Below are positions 55,759-55,839 of a stretch of 55,839 nucleotides of DNA, piece after piece. The stretch is from contig JAUCBJ010000880.1 in assembly GCA_032718475.1 (NCBI GenBank), forward strand, positions 1 to 55,839, in the 5' to 3' direction. Under the pieces are notes generated by a model that worked only from the letters and a program-made list of their open reading frames with translations, was not told where the DNA came from and ran no database searches. The stretch comes from Nemertoderma westbladi. Its lineage: Eukaryota; Xenacoelomorpha; Nemertodermatida; Nemertodermatidae. Positions within the stretch are counted from its first letter, which is position 1. Every line of letters starts with the position of its first letter. The translations under genes were made by a program, and so were the position numbers.

Positions 55759-55839
55759 TTAAAAAAGTACGCATGTGATGGGATTAGTCATACAATTGCG
55801 CCAATAAAAGATAAGTTATTTTCGTTAAAATAAATTTAT

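Overview
The window is animal (metazoan) genomic DNA: genes with introns, GT-AG splice sites, AT-rich spacers, several families of non-LTR retrotransposons (LINEs), a Ty3/gypsy-type LTR element and very long tandem repeats. The style (many LINE families, clusters of ACCGGT and AGGCCT palindromes) suggests a marine invertebrate, but the species cannot be named from the sequence.

Region 1 (1-26.7 kb, minus strand) is the 5' part of a host gene, the TMEM104 orthologue (a multi-pass protein of the amino acid/auxin permease superfamily). Four exons can be placed by homology and splice sites: 26680-26648 (start codon), 26263-26066, 25801-25682 and 797-667. Intron 3 is about 24.9 kb, and about 24.6 kb of it is one 34-bp minisatellite of roughly 725 units. 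The array begins at the intron's 5' splice site, and most units repeat a donor-like ATG/GTGGGT and a branch-point-like CTAAC. It has a nearly invariant 6-kb block, a middle zone of higher-order repeats and a variant-rich zone next to exon 3.

Region 2 (26.7-33 kb) holds the TMEM104 upstream region, small tandem repeats and LINE-A (minus). In LINE-A, ORF1 and ORF2 lie in the same frame, separated by one TGA followed by CTA.

Region 3 (33-47.4 kb) is a nest of elements. LINE-B (minus; 3' part 37.6-39.25 kb, 5' part 45.6-47.4 kb) is interrupted by a young gypsy element with two identical 172-bp LTRs (33091-37624) and by a 6.35-kb block carrying LINE-D (minus) and LINE-C (plus), flanked by 186-bp direct copies of LINE-B. 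LINE-B also has TGA-CTA between ORF1 and ORF2, and LINE-C has a single in-frame TAG, so every LINE here that keeps both ORFs shows the same one-stop layout. The gypsy gag ends just after a correctly phased T TTA AAC heptamer, consistent with -1 frameshifting into pol.

Region 4 (47.4-55.8 kb) is debris: a 22-bp-arm palindrome, a diverged 150-bp duplication, an 8-bp microsatellite, two RTE-clade LINE 3' ends in inverted orientation, a small LINE C-terminal relic, a fifth LINE fragment (LINE-E) and a roughly 330-bp terminal-inverted-repeat element. No other host gene was recognised.
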